Of a stretch of DNA of 64,000 bases, positions 62,848 to 64,000 are shown piece after piece. The position numbers and the translations under genes are program-made. The notes under the pieces were generated by a model. That model made no database searches and was not told the DNA's origin. It saw nothing but the letters and a program-made list of their open reading frames with translations. Source of the stretch: Methylobacterium thuringiense. Its GTDB lineage: Bacteria; Pseudomonadota; Alphaproteobacteria; Rhizobiales; Beijerinckiaceae. Location: NCBI RefSeq assembly GCF_022179645.1, contig NZ_BPRA01000011.1, positions 62,001 to 126,000 of the forward strand, given 5' to 3'. Each line of letters starts with the position of its first letter. The stretch's first letter is position 1.

Positions 62848-64000
62848 TCACTTGCCGATGCAGAAACCGGCGAACAACCGGTCGAGCATCTCTTCGACGC
62901 CGACATGGCCAGCCACCTCGCCGAGCGCACGCACCGCGAGCCGAAGGTCTTCCGCCATGAGTTCGGGCGCGAGCACCATACCGCCTGCGACGCAGTCGAG
63001 ATGGCCGCAGGCGCGGGTAAGGGCGCTGCGGTGGCGCTCGCGCGTGACGAGCGCTTCGCCACCTCCGAGAGAGGCTTCGGCCGCAGCCTGGATCGCTTCG
63101 AGCAGTGCATCGAGCCCCGAACCGCTGAGTGCGCAGACACCTAGGCCATCGTCGAGGCGTGAGCTGGCGACGAGATCGACCTTGGTCCGCACGGCAAGGC
63201 TGTGGGGTCGTTGTGCGGCTTCTCGACCGGGTCCGTCTGCGGGCGAGAGATGGAGGACGAGGTCCGCGTCCTCCATGTGGCGCCGGGTGCGGCGTATGCC
63301 CTCTAGCTCTACGGGATCTTCGGTCTCGCGCAGGCCTGCGGTGTCGACCAGTACCACTGGCAGACCGCCGAGATCGCAGCGCACTTCGATCGCATCACGG
63401 GTCGTGCCGGGCAGGCTCGACACGATGGCCGCCTCGCGGCCTGCGAGGGCATTGAGCAGCGTCGATTTGCCGGCATTCGGCGGGCCGGCCAGGACGACGA
63501 AGAAGCCTTCCCGTAGCCGCTCGCCGCGCCGGCCGTCACCGAGCACCGCCTGGATCTGTTTCGAGAGTGCCCCGGCGTCTCTCGCCAGCACGGCATCAAG
63601 GCCTTCGTCGTCGACATCACTTTCGTCCGAGAAGTCGAGCGCGGCTTCCGTGCGGGCCAGGAGGTCGATCGCCGTCTCGCGCCAGGCGCCGACCTGCCGT
63701 CCGAGTGCTCCGTCGAGCTGGCGCAGGGCCTGCCGGCGTTGGGCTTCGGTCTCGGCATCGATCAGGTCGGCGATGCCTTCGGCCTGCGTGAGGTCGAGGC
63801 GGCCGTTCAGCGCAGCACGGCGTGTGAAGTCGCCTGGACCGGCAGCCTGGCAGCCCGGAATTCGCGCAAGTGTCCGCAGCATGGCCGTCCGCACGGCGAG
63901 CCCGCCATGCAGATGGAGCTCGGCCATGTCCTCGCCGGTGAAGCTGTTCGGGCCGGGAAACCAGCCGACCAGTCCCCGGTCGATGATGTCCCTGGAATTT
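62848..64000 (-). CDS. mnmE: tRNA modification GTPase MnmE (3' part)
   Basis: Runs off the right edge; about 384 C-terminal codons are present. The visible part begins in the N-terminal folate-binding domain with GWFPGPNSFTGEDMAELHLHGG, then the G domain: P-loop GPPNAGKSTLLNAL, the switch segment around GTTRDAIE, and DTAGLRETEDPVE. The C-terminus ends FAGFCIGK, the conserved CxGK ending. MnmE with MnmG installs the cmnm5 group on uridine 34 of tRNAs. A Met in the middle of the G-E-D-M sequence is not the start, because the frame continues upstream. Confidence 0.95.
   Translation of the reverse strand, partial: NSRDIIDRGLVGWFPGPNSFTGEDMAELHLHGGLAVRTAMLRTLARIPGCQAAGPGDFTRRAALNGRLDLTQAEGIADLIDAETEAQRRQALRQLDGALGRQVGAWRETAIDLLARTEAALDFSDESDVDDEGLDAVLARDAGALSKQIQAVLGDGRRGERLREGFFVVLAGPPNAGKSTLLNALAGREAAIVSSLPGTTRDAIEVRCDLGGLPVVLVDTAGLRETEDPVELEGIRRTRRHMEDADLVLHLSPADGPGREAAQRPHSLAVRTKVDLVASSRLDDGLGVCALSGSGLDALLEAIQAAAEASLGGGEALVTRERHRSALTRACGHLDCVAGGMVLAPELMAEDLRLAVRALGEVAGHVGVEEMLDRLFAGFCIGK

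Overview
The window reads as ordinary chromosome of a GC-rich alphaproteobacterium of the order Hyphomicrobiales (Rhizobiales), most likely Methylobacteriaceae. This is inferred from gene content: a flagellar cluster ending in cckA, a Ros/MucR regulator, a DUF6456 protein, two DUF6894 proteins, a dapB/gpmA neighbourhood, 3-hydroxybutyrate metabolism, and the palindromic intergenic repeats common in this group. No rRNA, tRNA, CRISPR array, insertion sequence or prophage was recognised.

Layout. 1-6.5 kb: edge of a lipoprotein/L,D-transpeptidase gene, accA, a 3-hydroxybutyrate-dehydrogenase-type SDR, a FAH-family hydrolase, a FadL-type porin, a MarR/DUF1772 pair and a DoxX protein. 6.5-16.3 kb: a nitronate-monooxygenase-like gene, then the flagellar block: fliO-fliP on the minus strand diverging from flgB-flgC-fliE-fliQ-fliR-flhB, followed by the hybrid kinase gene cckA. 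The divergent fliO/flgB promoter region carries two CtrA-type sites, so the kinase at the top of the CckA-ChpT-CtrA relay sits beside a probable CtrA target. 16.3-22 kb: an AMP-forming acyl-CoA synthetase and nitroreductase pair, an SRPBCC protein, an endonuclease/exonuclease/phosphatase protein and a cardiolipin synthase. 22-27.4 kb: TonB-dependent receptor, anti-sigma factor, ECF sigma factor and patatin phospholipase, all minus strand. 27.7-35.5 kb: ispG, kup, dapB, a lower-GC DUF3658-like gene, gpmA, alkB and a secreted protein.

35.5-42.9 kb: OsmC protein and a sulfonate-type ABC transporter (ssuA-ssuC ... ssuB) whose ATPase gene is separated from its partners by a Phd/VapC toxin-antitoxin pair and a small Cys-rich secreted protein; then glnD. 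42.9-47.8 kb: a soluble chemoreceptor with its sensory domain at the C-terminus, grpE with a likely heat-shock promoter, two DUF6894 genes flanking a Met/Arg-repeat secreted protein, and a PhoH ATPase. 47.8-64 kb: uvrD, a Gln/Asn-rich secreted peptide, a giant AsmA protein, an oligopeptidase B-type peptidase, a MucR-type regulator lacking a full zinc site, a 66-aa protein, a DUF6456 gene with a LexA-like box on its start codon, an AlgX-like SGNH protein, a 2'-5' RNA ligase-like protein, a PAP2 phosphatase and the 3' part of mnmE, which runs off the right edge.

Most genes are housekeeping. No complete new defence or biosynthetic system was found. The less ordinary items are the Met/Arg-repeat gene with a switch-like leader, the inverted-order chemoreceptor, the toxin-antitoxin pair inside the ssu locus, the zinc-ligand-poor MucR protein and the mosaic palindromic repeats.
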